53,569 nucleotides of DNA, from NCBI RefSeq assembly GCF_015904235.1, contig NZ_JADZLT010000041.1, positions 1 through 53,569 on the forward strand, in the 5' to 3' direction. Within the stretch, counting starts at the first letter, position 1. Every line of letters starts with the position of its first letter. The position numbers and the translations under genes were made by a program. Shown here in pieces: positions 19,127 to 28,288 of the stretch. The DNA is from Methylobrevis albus (GTDB taxonomy: Bacteria; Pseudomonadota; Alphaproteobacteria; Rhizobiales; Pleomorphomonadaceae). A model generated the notes under the pieces. The model did no database searches and was not told where the DNA came from. It saw only the letters and a list, made by a program, of their open reading frames with translations.

Positions 19127-20413
19127 TCAGTCCGCCGCGGCGCGCGAGGCGAGCACCTTGTCGATGCGGCGGCCGTCCATGTCGACGACCTCGAAGCGCC
19201 AGCCGAGCATGTCGACGGTCTCGCCCGTGATCGGCAGATGGCGCAGGCCCGCGAGCACGAGGCCGGCCACGGTCTGGTAGCCGCGCTCGGACGGCAGCGA
19301 CAGGCCGAGGCAGTCGGCCATTTCGTCGGCCGGCATGCTGCCGGCGAGCAGCCAGGAGCCGTCGTCGCGACGCACCGCGTCGGGGTCCTCGTCGTAGCTA
19401 TCGGAGCGGAAGGCGCCGGCGATCACCTCGAGCACGTCGGCCGGCGTCACCACGCCTTCGAAATGGCCGTATTCGTCGTGGACGAGCACCATCGGCACCG
19501 CGGCGTCGCGCAGCGTCTTCAGCATGTCGAGCGCGTCGACGGTGTCGGGAATCACCGGGGCGGTGCGCACGAAGCTGCGCAGGTCGAACTCGGCGCTGCC
19601 GGTGAGCAGCGCGGCGAGCACGTCCTTCACCTGGATCACGCCGACCATGGAATCGGTGTCGCTCTCGGAGACCGGCAGCCGCGAATGCGGCGTCGCCAGC
19701 AGCTGCGCCCGGATCGCGGCGGGGCTTTCGTCGAGGCCGATCCAGTCGACCTCGGTACGCGGCGTCATCAGCCCGCGCACCGGACGGTCGCCGAGGCGGA
19801 GCACGCCGGCGATCATCTCGCGCTCGTGGGTTTCCAGCACGCCGGCGGTCTCGGCCTCGAGCACCATCGTCTTGATTTCTTCTTCCGTCACCGTCGAGGT
19901 CGACGCGCCGGACTGCCCGAGCAGGCGGAAGGCGACCCTGGTGGAGCGGTCGAGCAGCCACACGGCGGGCGCCGCGATGCGGGAGAGCACCGTCATCGTC
20001 GGCGAGACGGCGCAGGCGATCGCTTCGGGATTGCGCAGCGCGAGCTGCTTGGGCACCAGTTCGCCGATCACCAGCGACAGATAGGTGATCGAGGCGATGA
20101 CGATGCCGAAGCCGAGCGGTCCGGCGACCGCCGCCGAAACGCCGTTTTCCCGCAGGATCGTCGACAGAAGATCACCGAGCGCGGCACCGGAAAACGCACC
20201 CGCGAGGATGCCGACGAGGGTGATGCCGATCTGGACGGTGGAGAGGAAACGTCCGGGATCGGACGAGAGGCGCAGGGCGCTCGTTGCTCCAGCCCGTCCC
20301 GCATCCGCCATCGCCTTGAGGCGAGCGGGGCGCGAGGACACCAGCGCCATTTCGGAGAGTGCAAAAACGCCGTTGAGCAGGATGAGTAGAGCGACGAGAC
20401 CTAACTCTATCAC
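19127..20413 (-). CDS. CNNM/HlyC-type membrane protein with CBS pair
   Basis: A 428-residue inner-membrane protein of the so-called hemolysin (TlyC/CorB/YfjD) family, related to CNNM Mg2+ transporters. An N-terminal DUF21 domain with about four membrane segments (starting IELGLVALLILLNGVFALSE) is followed by two CBS repeats near residues 210-330, including RGLMTPRTEVDWI and HDEYGHFEGVVTPADVLE. A CorC/HlyC C-terminal domain near 345-420 completes it. It probably takes part in Mg2+ or other divalent cation movement; the hemolysin name is historical. It is preceded by a 266-base spacer (20414-20679) where I see nothing specific. Confidence 0.88.
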   Translation of the reverse strand: MIELGLVALLILLNGVFALSEMALVSSRPARLKAMADAGRAGATSALRLSSDPGRFLSTVQIGITLVGILAGAFSGAALGDLLSTILRENGVSAAVAGPLGFGIVIASITYLSLVIGELVPKQLALRNPEAIACAVSPTMTVLSRIAAPAVWLLDRSTRVAFRLLGQSGASTSTVTEEEIKTMVLEAETAGVLETHEREMIAGVLRLGDRPVRGLMTPRTEVDWIGLDESPAAIRAQLLATPHSRLPVSESDTDSMVGVIQVKDVLAALLTGSAEFDLRSFVRTAPVIPDTVDALDMLKTLRDAAVPMVLVHDEYGHFEGVVTPADVLEVIAGAFRSDSYDEDPDAVRRDDGSWLLAGSMPADEMADCLGLSLPSERGYQTVAGLVLAGLRHLPITGETVDMLGWRFEVVDMDGRRIDKVLASRAAAD

Positions 20414-20679
20414 GGATTGTACGGGGCCCGGATACGCGAGAAGCAGCGCCCGGACCTGAGCTCCCTGTGGGCCCGGCGCGCGCCGGTTGCCGCCGGTGGG
20501 CGGAAAACCGTCGAGACCGGCGTCGATGCTTGCGAACTTATCGGACGAAGCCGCCGCCCGTCAATTCGAACACCGTAATGTCCGGACAAATCTGCGCCGG
20601 TCCGGCGCACCGCGAAACCACCGACCGGGACGGCCGGTGGGCGGCGCTTCTGTCTCGCAATCTGCTGGGAAGAGGCGGC

Positions 20680-21054
20680 TCAGATGAACTGCGACAGGCC
20701 CGGGATCGAGTTGATGATCTCGTCGACGATGTCGGGGCCGGCCTTCTCGCGCGCATAGGCGACGAATTCCTGCGTGACGCCCTGCACCTGGGTCACGTCG
20801 AGGCCGGCGGAGCTGAGTTCGGCGAAGGCGGCCATCGCGCCGCCGCCCATCATGTTGCCGAGGCCGGCCAGCAGTCCGCCACCGCCGGCGCGGGGCGCGA
20901 TCCAGTCGGAGAGGCCGATGTCGGTGGCGAGTTCGCGGACCTTGTCGCTCGGTCCGTCCTGGTCGAGGAAGTTCAGGATGATGCGAACCGCCTGTTCGGC
21001 GGTCGCTTCGCCGATGCCGACGTTGTCCGCAATTCTGGTGACAAGCTCGTGCAT
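20680..21054 (-). CDS. Small DUF2267/YidB-like protein
   Basis: A 124-residue soluble protein. The N-terminal part (MHELVTRIADNVGIGEATAE to LATDIGLSDWI) resembles the helical DUF2267-type repeat. A Gly-rich linker (GGGGLLAGLGNMMGGG) follows, then a C-terminal helix ending NSIPGLSQFI. I recognise the overall pattern from small proteins in other Hyphomicrobiales but know of no function. The start is MHELV at 21054; the open frame upstream is not protein-like. It is divergent from the HerA-type ATPase gene. Confidence 0.7.
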   Translation of the reverse strand: MHELVTRIADNVGIGEATAEQAVRIILNFLDQDGPSDKVRELATDIGLSDWIAPRAGGGGLLAGLGNMMGGGAMAAFAELSSAGLDVTQVQGVTQEFVAYAREKAGPDIVDEIINSIPGLSQFI

Positions 21055-21279
21055 GCCGCATCTCCTGTGTGGGTTGCGTGGCGGCGACATAGATACCACC
21101 AAGGTGGCGATGACAAGTGAAACTCGCGCAAATGCGGCAAATGACTTAAGTCCATGCGCCGTCGCACGCATTGGCGTCGCCGCCAAGCGCACAGAAGCGA
21201 CATGGGCCTCGATTGTTCCCGCGCCCGCCCCGTCCTATAAACCAGCGGGGCCGCAAGGGCGGTGGACGCGGGGGCGGGC

Positions 21280-22830
21280 ATGATCGAGGACGGCAAGATC
21301 TTCATCGGCGGCAGCGGCAAGCCGGAATACCTCACACTGAAACTCGCCAACCGGCACGGGCTGGTCACCGGCGCCACCGGCACCGGCAAGACCGTGACGC
21401 TGCAGATCCTCGCCGAGGGCTTCTCGGCGGCCGGCGTGCCGGTGTTCTGCGCCGACATCAAGGGCGACCTCTCGGGCATCGCCGAGGCCGGCACCCCGAA
21501 GGACTTCCTGCAAAAGCGCGCCGATGAGATCGGCCTCGGCGCCGACTATCCTCTCGAGGCGTGCCCGACCGTGTTCTGGGACCTCTTCGGCGAGCAGGGC
21601 CACCCGATCCGCACCACGATCTCGGACATGGGTCCGCTGCTGCTCGCCCGGCTGATGAACCTCAACGACGTGCAGGAGGGCGTGCTCAACATCGCCTTCC
21701 GCATCGCCGACGAGGACGGGCTGCTCCTGCTCGACCTGAAGGACCTGCGCGCGATGCTCGCCCATGTCGCCGAGCGTGCGAGCGAGATTTCCGCGCTCTA
21801 TGGCAACGTCGCCCCGGCGTCGATCGGCGCGATCCAGCGCGCGTTGCTGGTGCTGGAGCAGCAGGGCGCCGACCACTTCTTCGGCGAGACCGCGCTCGAC
21901 ATCGCCGACCTGATGCGCACCACGCGTGACGGGCGCGGCGTCGTCAGCGTGCTCGCGGCCGACAAGCTGATCAACAATCCCCGCCTCTACGCCACCTTCC
22001 TGCTCTGGCTGCTGTCGGAGCTGTTCGAGGAACTACCCGAGGTCGGCGACCCCGAGCAGCCGCGCCTCGTGTTCTTCTTCGACGAGGCGCACCTTCTGTT
22101 CGACGAGGCGCCGAAGGCGCTGGTCGACAAGGTCGAGCAGGTGGTGAAGCTGATCCGCTCAAAGGGCGTCGGCGTCTATTTCGTGACACAGAACCCGCTC
22201 GACGTGCCCGAAAGCGTGCTCGCCCAGCTCGGCAACCGCATCCAGCACGCACTACGCGCCTATACCCCGCGCGAGCAGAAGGCGGTGCGCGTCGCCGCCG
22301 AGACCTTCCGCCCCAACCCCGCCTTCAACGCCTTCGAGGTGATCACCCAGCTCGGCGTCGGCGAGGCGCTGGTGTCGGTGCTGGAAGGCAAGGGCGTGCC
22401 GTCGATGGTCGAGCGCACGCTGATCCGGCCGCCGGCGTCGCGGCTCGGCCCGCTCGCCCCGGCCGAGCGCCAGGCGATCATGGCGGCGAGCCCGGTCGGC
22501 GCGATCTATGACAGGGAGATCGACCGCGAGTCGGCGTTCGAGATGCTCTCGGCCGCGGCGACCGCCAAACTGGAGCAGGCCAACGCGCCCCCCGCCGGCG
22601 GCTTCCTCGGCGGCCTGATCGGCTCGATCTTCGGCACCGCCCCGACCCAGGGCAAGCGCACCACGATGACCACCGGCCAGCGCATGGCCCGCGATGTGAC
22701 GCGCACCGTGGTCAACCAGGTCGCCGGCAAGGTCGCGGCCGACGTCGGCAAGAGGATGGCCGGCTCGGTCGGCTCCAGCGTCGGTCGCGCCGTCGTCCGC
22801 GGCGTGCTGGGGAGCCTGCTCAGGCGCTGA
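21280..22830 (+). CDS. HerA-like ATPase (DUF853 family)
   Basis: A 516-residue P-loop ATPase of the DUF853/YjgR family, related to the HerA/FtsK DNA-pumping ATPases. Walker A GATGTGKT is at residues 31-38; Walker [13 protein letters not shown] is near 262-273, followed by [19 protein letters not shown] typical of the group. The C-terminal 90 residues are Gly/Ala-rich with several GxxxG-like stretches and a basic LLRR end. The role is unknown; members are assumed to act on DNA or large complexes. No NurA nuclease partner is adjacent. The start at MIEDGKIF was chosen over the GTG-led extension because it fits the family start. Confidence 0.88.
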   Translation: MIEDGKIFIGGSGKPEYLTLKLANRHGLVTGATGTGKTVTLQILAEGFSAAGVPVFCADIKGDLSGIAEAGTPKDFLQKRADEIGLGADYPLEACPTVFWDLFGEQGHPIRTTISDMGPLLLARLMNLNDVQEGVLNIAFRIADEDGLLLLDLKDLRAMLAHVAERASEISALYGNVAPASIGAIQRALLVLEQQGADHFFGETALDIADLMRTTRDGRGVVSVLAADKLINNPRLYATFLLWLLSELFEELPEVGDPEQPRLVFFFDEAHLLFDEAPKALVDKVEQVVKLIRSKGVGVYFVTQNPLDVPESVLAQLGNRIQHALRAYTPREQKAVRVAAETFRPNPAFNAFEVITQLGVGEALVSVLEGKGVPSMVERTLIRPPASRLGPLAPAERQAIMAASPVGAIYDREIDRESAFEMLSAAATAKLEQANAPPAGGFLGGLIGSIFGTAPTQGKRTTMTTGQRMARDVTRTVVNQVAGKVAADVGKRMAGSVGSSVGRAVVRGVLGSLLRR

Positions 22831-22873
22831 GGCGACGCGCCAACTCCGCTTTCTCCCGCGAGGTCCAGATTCG

Positions 22874-24262
22874 ATGACCGAAGCCCTCGACGCCGTGCTC
22901 ACCCGCCTCGATGCCGATTTCGACGCCAGCCTCGCGCGGCTGTTCGACCTCCTGAAGATCCCGTCGATCTCGACCGACCCGGCCTTCCGGGCCGACTGTG
23001 CACATGCGGCCGAGCGGCTGGTCGCGGACCTTGCGGCGATCGGCTTCGACGCCTCGGTGCGGTCGACGCCGGGGCATCCGATGGTGGTGGCGCACTGGAA
23101 GCAGGCGCCGGGCAAGCCGCACGTGCTGTTCTACGGCCACTACGACGTGCAGCCGGTCGATCCGCTGGGTCTCTGGACCACGCCGCCGTTCGAGCCGCGG
23201 CTCGAGACCGCCGGCGACGGATCGCAGCGGATCGTCGGCCGCGGCGCCTCGGACGACAAGGGCCAGATCATGACCTTCGTCGAGGCGGCGCGGGCCTACA
23301 TCGCCGAAATCGGCGGGCTGCCGGTCAACGTCACCATCCTGTTCGAGGGCGAGGAGGAGTCCGGGTCGCCGAGCCTCGTGCCGTTCATGGCCGCGACCGC
23401 GGAGGAGCTGCGCGCCGACGTCGCCCTCGTCTGCGACACCGGCATGTGGGACCGGCAGACGCCGGCGATCACCACCCGGCTGCGCGGGCTGGTGGGCGAG
23501 GAGATCACCATTGCCTGCGCCGACAAGGACCTGCATTCGGGCATGTTCGGCGGCCCGGCGCTGAACCCGATCCGCGTCCTGACCAGGATCCTCGGCGAGT
23601 TGCACGACGACGAGGGCCGCGTGACGATCCCCGGTTTCTACGACGGCGTCGGCGAGGTCTCCGAGGCGATCAAGGCGAACTGGGCCTCGCTCGGCTTCGA
23701 CGAGGCGGCGTTCCTCGGCGGCGTCGGCCTCACCACCTCGGCCGGCGAGGCCGGGCGCTCCGCGCTCGAACTCGTCTGGTCACGCCCGACCGCCGAGATC
23801 AACGGCATCACCGGCGGCTACACCGGCGACGGCTTCAAGACGGTGCTGCCGGCGGTCGCCAAAGCCAAGGTCTCGTTCCGCCTCGTCGGCGACCAGGATC
23901 CGGACAAGATCCGCGCCGCCTTCCGCGCCTTCGTGCATGACCGGCTGCCGCCCGACGCCCGGGTCGCGTTCCACCCGCATGGCGGCAGCCCGGGCCTGCG
24001 CCTCAACGACGACAGCCCGGCCCTGCACAAGGCGCTCGCCGCGCTCGCCGACGAATGGGGCCGCCCGGCCGCCATGGTCGGCTCCGGCGGTTCGATCCCG
24101 GTGGTCGGCCTGTTCAAGTCGATGCTCGGCATGGACAGCCTGATGATCGGCTTCGGCCTCGACGACGACCGCATTCACAGCCCGAACGAGAAGTACGAGC
24201 TCGAGAGTTTCCGGAAGGGCCAGCGCTCCTGGGCGCGGGTGCTCGCGGCGCTGGCGGAGTGA
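22874..24262 (+). CDS. M20-family dipeptidase
   Basis: A 462-residue zinc peptidase of the M20/ArgE/DapE group, annotated in relatives as cytosolic dipeptidase. Metal and catalytic residues are visible: H89 and D91 (FYGHYDVQPVDP), D127 (GRGASDDKGQ), the acidic cluster at 158-162 (FEGEEESGS), D188 (VCDTGMWD) and a late histidine in RIHSPNEKYE. The dimerisation lid lies in between, about residues 205-340. Exact substrates cannot be read. It lies 43 bases downstream of the DUF853 gene in the same orientation and may be cotranscribed. Confidence 0.9.
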   Translation: MTEALDAVLTRLDADFDASLARLFDLLKIPSISTDPAFRADCAHAAERLVADLAAIGFDASVRSTPGHPMVVAHWKQAPGKPHVLFYGHYDVQPVDPLGLWTTPPFEPRLETAGDGSQRIVGRGASDDKGQIMTFVEAARAYIAEIGGLPVNVTILFEGEEESGSPSLVPFMAATAEELRADVALVCDTGMWDRQTPAITTRLRGLVGEEITIACADKDLHSGMFGGPALNPIRVLTRILGELHDDEGRVTIPGFYDGVGEVSEAIKANWASLGFDEAAFLGGVGLTTSAGEAGRSALELVWSRPTAEINGITGGYTGDGFKTVLPAVAKAKVSFRLVGDQDPDKIRAAFRAFVHDRLPPDARVAFHPHGGSPGLRLNDDSPALHKALAALADEWGRPAAMVGSGGSIPVVGLFKSMLGMDSLMIGFGLDDDRIHSPNEKYELESFRKGQRSWARVLAALAE

Positions 24263-24280
24263 GACCCTAGGCGCTCGGCC

Positions 24281-24943
24281 TCACCCGAGCGCCGTCAGCC
24301 CGGTCAGCGACGGCAGCACGGCGGCCGGCTTCATCTCGGCATATTCGTCGGCGGCACCAATGCGGTTGATCCAGACGGATCGAAAACCGAACTCGCTGGC
24401 GCCGGCGATGTCCCAGCGGTTCGACGACTGGAACGAGACGTTGGACGGGAACACCCGGAAGCGATTGGTGACGATGTCGTAGACCTGCGGGTCGGGCTTG
24501 TAGACGTGGATGGCGTCGACCGAGAGCACCTCGTCGAACAGCCCGTCGAGGCCGGCCGCCGACACGGCCTTGTCGAGCATCTTCGGCGAGCCGTTGGAGA
24601 GGATGGCGATCTTGACGCCCATGTCGCGGAGTTCGGTGAGCAGCGCCGGCACCTCCGGATAGCAGTCGAGCTTGGCATAGGCGTCGAGCAGGTCGGCGCG
24701 CAGGCCGCGGTCGGCGGTCGGCACCGCGGTGAACGCCCAGTCGAGCGCGTCTTCGGTGAGCAGCCAGAAGCTGCGGTAGCGCCGGCCGAGCGTGCGCACC
24801 CAGCTGTATTCGAGCTGCTTCGCGCGCCAGATCTCGGAGAGGCGCTGCGCGTCGGGGCCGAGGGCGGCGGCGTGGCGGCGCACGGCGGAGTGGACGTCGA
24901 ACAGCGTGCCGTAGGCATCGAAGACATAGACGGAAAAGCGCAT
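24281..24943 (-). CDS. Haloacid dehalogenase, type II
   Basis: A 220-residue HAD-superfamily hydrolase matching (S)-2-haloacid dehalogenases, which replace the halogen of 2-haloalkanoates by hydroxyl. The nucleophile D9 (VFDAYGTLFD), R40 with the AKQLEYSW motif, S116-N117, K149 (VYKPDP) and the SSNRWDIAGA signature (173-182) are all present. The last is the hallmark separating dehalogenases from generic HAD phosphatases. An alternative start three codons upstream (24952) exists. It is convergent with the M20 gene, with 18 bases between the stops. Confidence 0.88.
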   Translation of the reverse strand: MRFSVYVFDAYGTLFDVHSAVRRHAAALGPDAQRLSEIWRAKQLEYSWVRTLGRRYRSFWLLTEDALDWAFTAVPTADRGLRADLLDAYAKLDCYPEVPALLTELRDMGVKIAILSNGSPKMLDKAVSAAGLDGLFDEVLSVDAIHVYKPDPQVYDIVTNRFRVFPSNVSFQSSNRWDIAGASEFGFRSVWINRIGAADEYAEMKPAAVLPSLTGLTALG

Positions 24944-25126
24944 GGCGAGCATCGGTCCTGGCGGCGGCCGTCGCCGGCTGCTGCCGGTGCGTGCCGCCGA
25001 GGCGACACTAGCCGGATCGTCGCGGCACGCAACCGCGAACGCCGCGAGCGGCGTTTCCCGCGCTTGACCATCCGCCCCGGCGGGGCCAGAACGGCCGCTG
25101 AGATGAGCGAACGGGGCGAGGACGCG

Positions 25127-25981
25127 ATGGCGGAGTGGTCGGAAACCTGGACCTATATCGACGGCGGCTGGCGTTCGGGCAACGAGCCGGTGCTCGGTCC
25201 GCGCAGCCACGCCTTCTGGCAGGGCTCCAGCGTCTTCGACGGCGCGCGCGCCTTCGAGGGCGTGATGCCGGACCTCGACCTGCACTGCGCCCGCGTCAAC
25301 CGCAGCGCCGTCGCCATGGGCCTTGCCGCGACGATGGCCGCCGGGGAGATCGCCGAGCTCGCCCGCGAGGGCGTGGCGAAGTTCGCCGCCGGCACCGCGG
25401 TCTATATCCGGCCGATGTACTGGGCGGAGGAGGGCGGCTTCATGGGCGTCGACCCGCTGGCCGCCTCGACCCGCTTCTGTCTCTGCCTCTATGAGACGCC
25501 GATGCCGGCGCCGACCGGCTTCACCGCCACCATCTCGTCGTTCCGCCGCCCATCCTATGAAGTCGCACCGACCGACGCCAAGGCGGGCTGCCTCTATCCG
25601 AACAGCGGCCGGGCCCTGCGCGAAGCAAAGGCGCGCGGCTTCGAGAACGCGATCATGTGCGACATGCTCGGCAACATCGCCGAGACCGCGACCTCGAACC
25701 TCTTCCTCGTCAAGGACGGCAAGGTCGCGACGCCGGTGCCGAACGGCAGCTTTCTCAACGGCATCACCCGCCAGCGCACCATCAACCTGCTCCGCGCCGC
25801 CGGCATGGACGTCGCCGAGACGCAGCTCCGCCCGCGCGACTTCCTCGAAGCCGACGAGGTGTTCTCGACCGGCAACTATTCCAAGGTCGTGCCGGTGACG
25901 CAGATCGACGGCCGCCATTTCCAGCCCGGCCCCGTGATGGCGAAGGCGCGCGAACTCTATTGGGACTTCGCGCACGGCTGA
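25127..25981 (+). CDS. Class IV (branched-chain-type) aminotransferase
   Basis: A 284-residue fold-type IV PLP enzyme related to branched-chain amino acid aminotransferase and D-amino acid aminotransferase. The catalytic lysine is K152 (TDAKAGCLYPN), and the cofactor segment GNIAETATSNLFLVKDG is intact. YIRPMYWAEEGGFMGVD matches a rhizobial branched-chain-like subgroup. Substrate is likely a branched-chain amino acid with 2-oxoglutarate, but class IV specificities are hard to read. A start at 25103 would add eight residues. It is divergent from the dehalogenase gene. Confidence 0.85.
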   Translation: MAEWSETWTYIDGGWRSGNEPVLGPRSHAFWQGSSVFDGARAFEGVMPDLDLHCARVNRSAVAMGLAATMAAGEIAELAREGVAKFAAGTAVYIRPMYWAEEGGFMGVDPLAASTRFCLCLYETPMPAPTGFTATISSFRRPSYEVAPTDAKAGCLYPNSGRALREAKARGFENAIMCDMLGNIAETATSNLFLVKDGKVATPVPNGSFLNGITRQRTINLLRAAGMDVAETQLRPRDFLEADEVFSTGNYSKVVPVTQIDGRHFQPGPVMAKARELYWDFAHG

Positions 25982-26055
25982 GGGCGACGCACCCTTGACG
26001 TCTCATCCTTCCGGGCCATCTCCCAAATAGGGTGAACGACTGGGCGGAGGGACCA

Positions 26056-26775
26056 ATGCGTCGGATCGGTGCACGCTTGCTGGCCTTCGCGGTCGTCATC
26101 GCGGCGGCAATCACCCCGGCCGTCGCCGAGCAGGTCGACGTCGAGCTCGTGCTCGCGGCCGACGGCTCCGGTTCCATCGACGATGACGAACTCGCCCTGC
26201 AGCGCCGCGGCTATGCCGAGGCGGTCACCAGCCGCGACGTGCTCGACGTCATCCGCGGCGGCCTGATCGGCAAGATCGCCCTCGCCTATGTCGAGTGGGG
26301 CGGCCCGGGCTCGCAGCACGTCATCGTCGACTGGATGGTGATCGAGGACGAAACCTCGGCGCAGGCCTTCGCCGACGCACTGGTCAGCCGGCCGCGCGCC
26401 GCTGTAGGCTACAACTCGATTTCGGCGGCGATCGACTTCTCGGTCGGCCTGATCGAGAGCAATGCCTATGAGGGCCTCAAGATGGTGATCGACGTCTCCG
26501 GCGACGGGCCGAACATCGGCGGCCGTCCCGTGCAGTTCGCCCGCGACGACGCGGTCGCCAAGGGCATCACCATCAACGGCCTCGTCATCGCCGGCCCCGG
26601 CGGCGTCGTGCGCCGCGTCGCCAACGAGCCGCTCGACGAGCACTACCGCCGCGACGTGATCGGCGGCCCCGGCGCCTTCGTGATGACGGTGGAGCGGACC
26701 GACGCGTTCCCGACCGTGGTGCGCCGGAAGATGGTGCTGGAGATCGCCGACGGCGGCACGACGGTGCGCCAGTGA
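26056..26775 (+). CDS. Secreted DUF1194 protein with von Willebrand A-like fold
   Basis: A 239-residue exported protein. The signal peptide MRRIGARLLAFAVVIAAAIT ends near AVAEQ. The mature part is a DUF1194 domain with a MIDAS-like D36-x-S38-x-S40 in AADGSGSID, typical of metal-dependent von Willebrand A adhesion folds, and IDVSGDGPN near residue 155. A good GGAGG precedes the ATG, which decides this start over one eight codons upstream. Function is unknown. The stop overlaps the GTG start of the next lipoprotein gene by four bases, so the two are probably made together in the envelope. Confidence 0.85.
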   Translation: MRRIGARLLAFAVVIAAAITPAVAEQVDVELVLAADGSGSIDDDELALQRRGYAEAVTSRDVLDVIRGGLIGKIALAYVEWGGPGSQHVIVDWMVIEDETSAQAFADALVSRPRAAVGYNSISAAIDFSVGLIESNAYEGLKMVIDVSGDGPNIGGRPVQFARDDAVAKGITINGLVIAGPGGVVRRVANEPLDEHYRRDVIGGPGAFVMTVERTDAFPTVVRRKMVLEIADGGTTVRQ

Positions 26776-27095
26776 AGGCGCTGCTGTCACTCGCCGTCCT
26801 GGCGGGCGCCGCCGGCCTCGCCGCCTGCGTTGGCGCCGATGCGGGTGGTCCTCCGCAGATCGGCTCGGCCGGCTGCGCGGCGATCGAGGCCGCGGTCGGG
26901 CCGGGCAGCGTCTGGTACGGCGGCTTCCACGGCCAGCGCGAGCGCGCCAGCTTCTACGACGACGACCTCCAGACCATCCGCCAGCGCCGCTGCTTCCAGA
27001 GCGAGCCGGAATGCCGGGCCTGGCTCTACGACCTGCAGAGCCGCTATTCGGCGAATGTCTACAGCGCGATCTGCCGGCAGGGTGTGCCGACGTAA
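26772..27095 (+). CDS. Small lipoprotein, unknown function
   Basis: A 107-residue protein with a signal peptide and lipobox GLAAC near residue 19. The mature part has four more cysteines spaced along it, which suggests disulfides. No family is recognised. It starts with GTG inside the last codons of the DUF1194 gene (GTGA overlap), indicating translational coupling and perhaps a joint role. Confidence 0.72.
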   Translation: MKALLSLAVLAGAAGLAACVGADAGGPPQIGSAGCAAIEAAVGPGSVWYGGFHGQRERASFYDDDLQTIRQRRCFQSEPECRAWLYDLQSRYSANVYSAICRQGVPT

Positions 27096-27208
27096 GGCGG
27101 GGGCGACAGCGCGGCGAGGCATCCGGTTGGAGGCTCGGTGGTCAGGAGCGGCCCGACCGCCTTACCGGGAACCAGTGCTGGCCGACGGAAAGCGGACATC
27201 CACTCACT

Positions 27209-27360
27209 CTCCGCCGTCATCGCCGGGCTTGACCCGGCGACCCACTCGCCGTGCCGCGGGCGATGGCGCATCGTCGATAATTGTTGTTTTTCAATCAGGT
27301 ACTCGGCCAATCTACCCAGGCCATTGGGTTGCCGGGTCAAGCCCGGCAATGACGGCGGAG
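27209..27360. repeat. Dispersed inverted repeat (GCCGGGCTTGACCCGGC type)
   Basis: Arms of 36 bases at 27209-27244 and 27325-27360 are reverse complements at 34 of 36 positions; each contains its own hairpin, CCGGGCTTGACCCGG. The spacer of 80 bases is AT-richer. The whole stretch 27096-27498 contains no convincing gene. Confidence 0.85.
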
Positions 27361-27498
27361 GGGAATGGAGAAACCCGCGCGGGTCCGGTCCGGTCCCGTC
27401 CCCGTCCCAAAGCCAATGCGATGCAAGGCATCGCCGGGTGTCTCGCAGCGCTGTCTCGCCCGGCCTGCCTCACCCATTGTCCCGGTCCTGCCTCCCCC

Positions 27499-28170
27499 TC
27501 AGTCGAGGAAGATCTGATCGACCTTCGCAGTTGGAGCCGGCGTCGGCGCCGGGGCCACGGCCGTCGGGGCTGCCGGGGCTTCGCTGGCGCGGCGGGCGGC
27601 GGCGGCGAGGCGTTCGGCGGCGCGGACCTCGCGGATGTGCACGAAGCCTTCCGCGGTGAGTACCTGGTGGTCCTCGACCTTGCGCCGTTCCGGTCCCCGG
27701 TAGTTCGGGTCGTGCCGGCGGCGGCGGTCGGGGCCGAAATAGCCGCTGCGGGTCTTGATGTAGACCCGCGGCGTGTCGATCGCGCCCATCAGCCGCTGGT
27801 AGACGTGCTTCGGCCGGATCGGCTTCACCAGCACCTCGTCGATGCCGTGGTTGATCGCGCGCTGGATGTTGGTGCGGTCGGCATGGCCGGTGATCATGAT
27901 GATCGGCATCATGCGGTTGCGCAGGTCCGGGCTGTGCCGTGCCCGGTCGGCGACCTTGAAGCCGTTGGTGCCGGGCATCATCAGGTCGAGAAAGCAGACG
28001 TCGACGAACGACGTCTTCATGTAGTCGATCGCCTCGTCGGGATTGTCGAAATCGACGATGGCGCGGAAGCCGAACTCCCACAGCACCGAACGCAGCAGGA
28101 CCGTGAACGTCCGGTTGTCGTCGATGAGGACGATCTGCTTGAAGCTGCGACTGTCTTCCGGCTCGGCCAT
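27499..28170 (-). CDS. Receiver-domain response regulator with extended tail
   Basis: A 223-residue CheY-like protein. The receiver domain (about residues 12-135) has the acidic pair in LIDDNRT, the phosphoacceptor aspartate in CFLDLMMPGTNG, threonine in MITGHAD and lysine in LVKPIRP. The tail carries an Arg-rich segment with YRGPERR, then a long Ala/Pro-rich low-complexity stretch, and ends KVDQIFLD. There is no DNA-binding or enzymatic output domain. I use the ATG at 28170 rather than a TTG four codons earlier. No kinase gene is adjacent; sodB is upstream on the same strand. Confidence 0.83.
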   Translation of the reverse strand: MAEPEDSRSFKQIVLIDDNRTFTVLLRSVLWEFGFRAIVDFDNPDEAIDYMKTSFVDVCFLDLMMPGTNGFKVADRARHSPDLRNRMMPIIMITGHADRTNIQRAINHGIDEVLVKPIRPKHVYQRLMGAIDTPRVYIKTRSGYFGPDRRRRHDPNYRGPERRKVEDHQVLTAEGFVHIREVRAAERLAAAARRASEAPAAPTAVAPAPTPAPTAKVDQIFLD

Positions 28171-28250
28171 GCTGTCCCCCAACAGGGACGCAGAGTGCCG
28201 CGCCGGGCTTAATTTTTGATGGAAACGCGCCGGTCCCGCAGCGGGGAAAC

Positions 28251-28281
28251 CGGGCGGCTCTCCGATCGGGAGAGCCGCCCG
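28251..28281 (-). terminator. Hairpin after sodB
   Basis: A perfect 13-bp stem (28251-28263 with 28269-28281) and five-base loop lies eight bases past the sodB stop. No T-run follows, so it may act as a terminator or as a 3'-end stabiliser. Confidence 0.55.
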
Positions 28282-28288
28282 GCGAAGG

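Noticed and set aside
19127..20413. Hemolysin annotation for the CBS-domain membrane protein
   Set aside because: The DUF21-CBS-CorC/HlyC layout fits a cation-transport-related protein; the hemolysin name has no support here.
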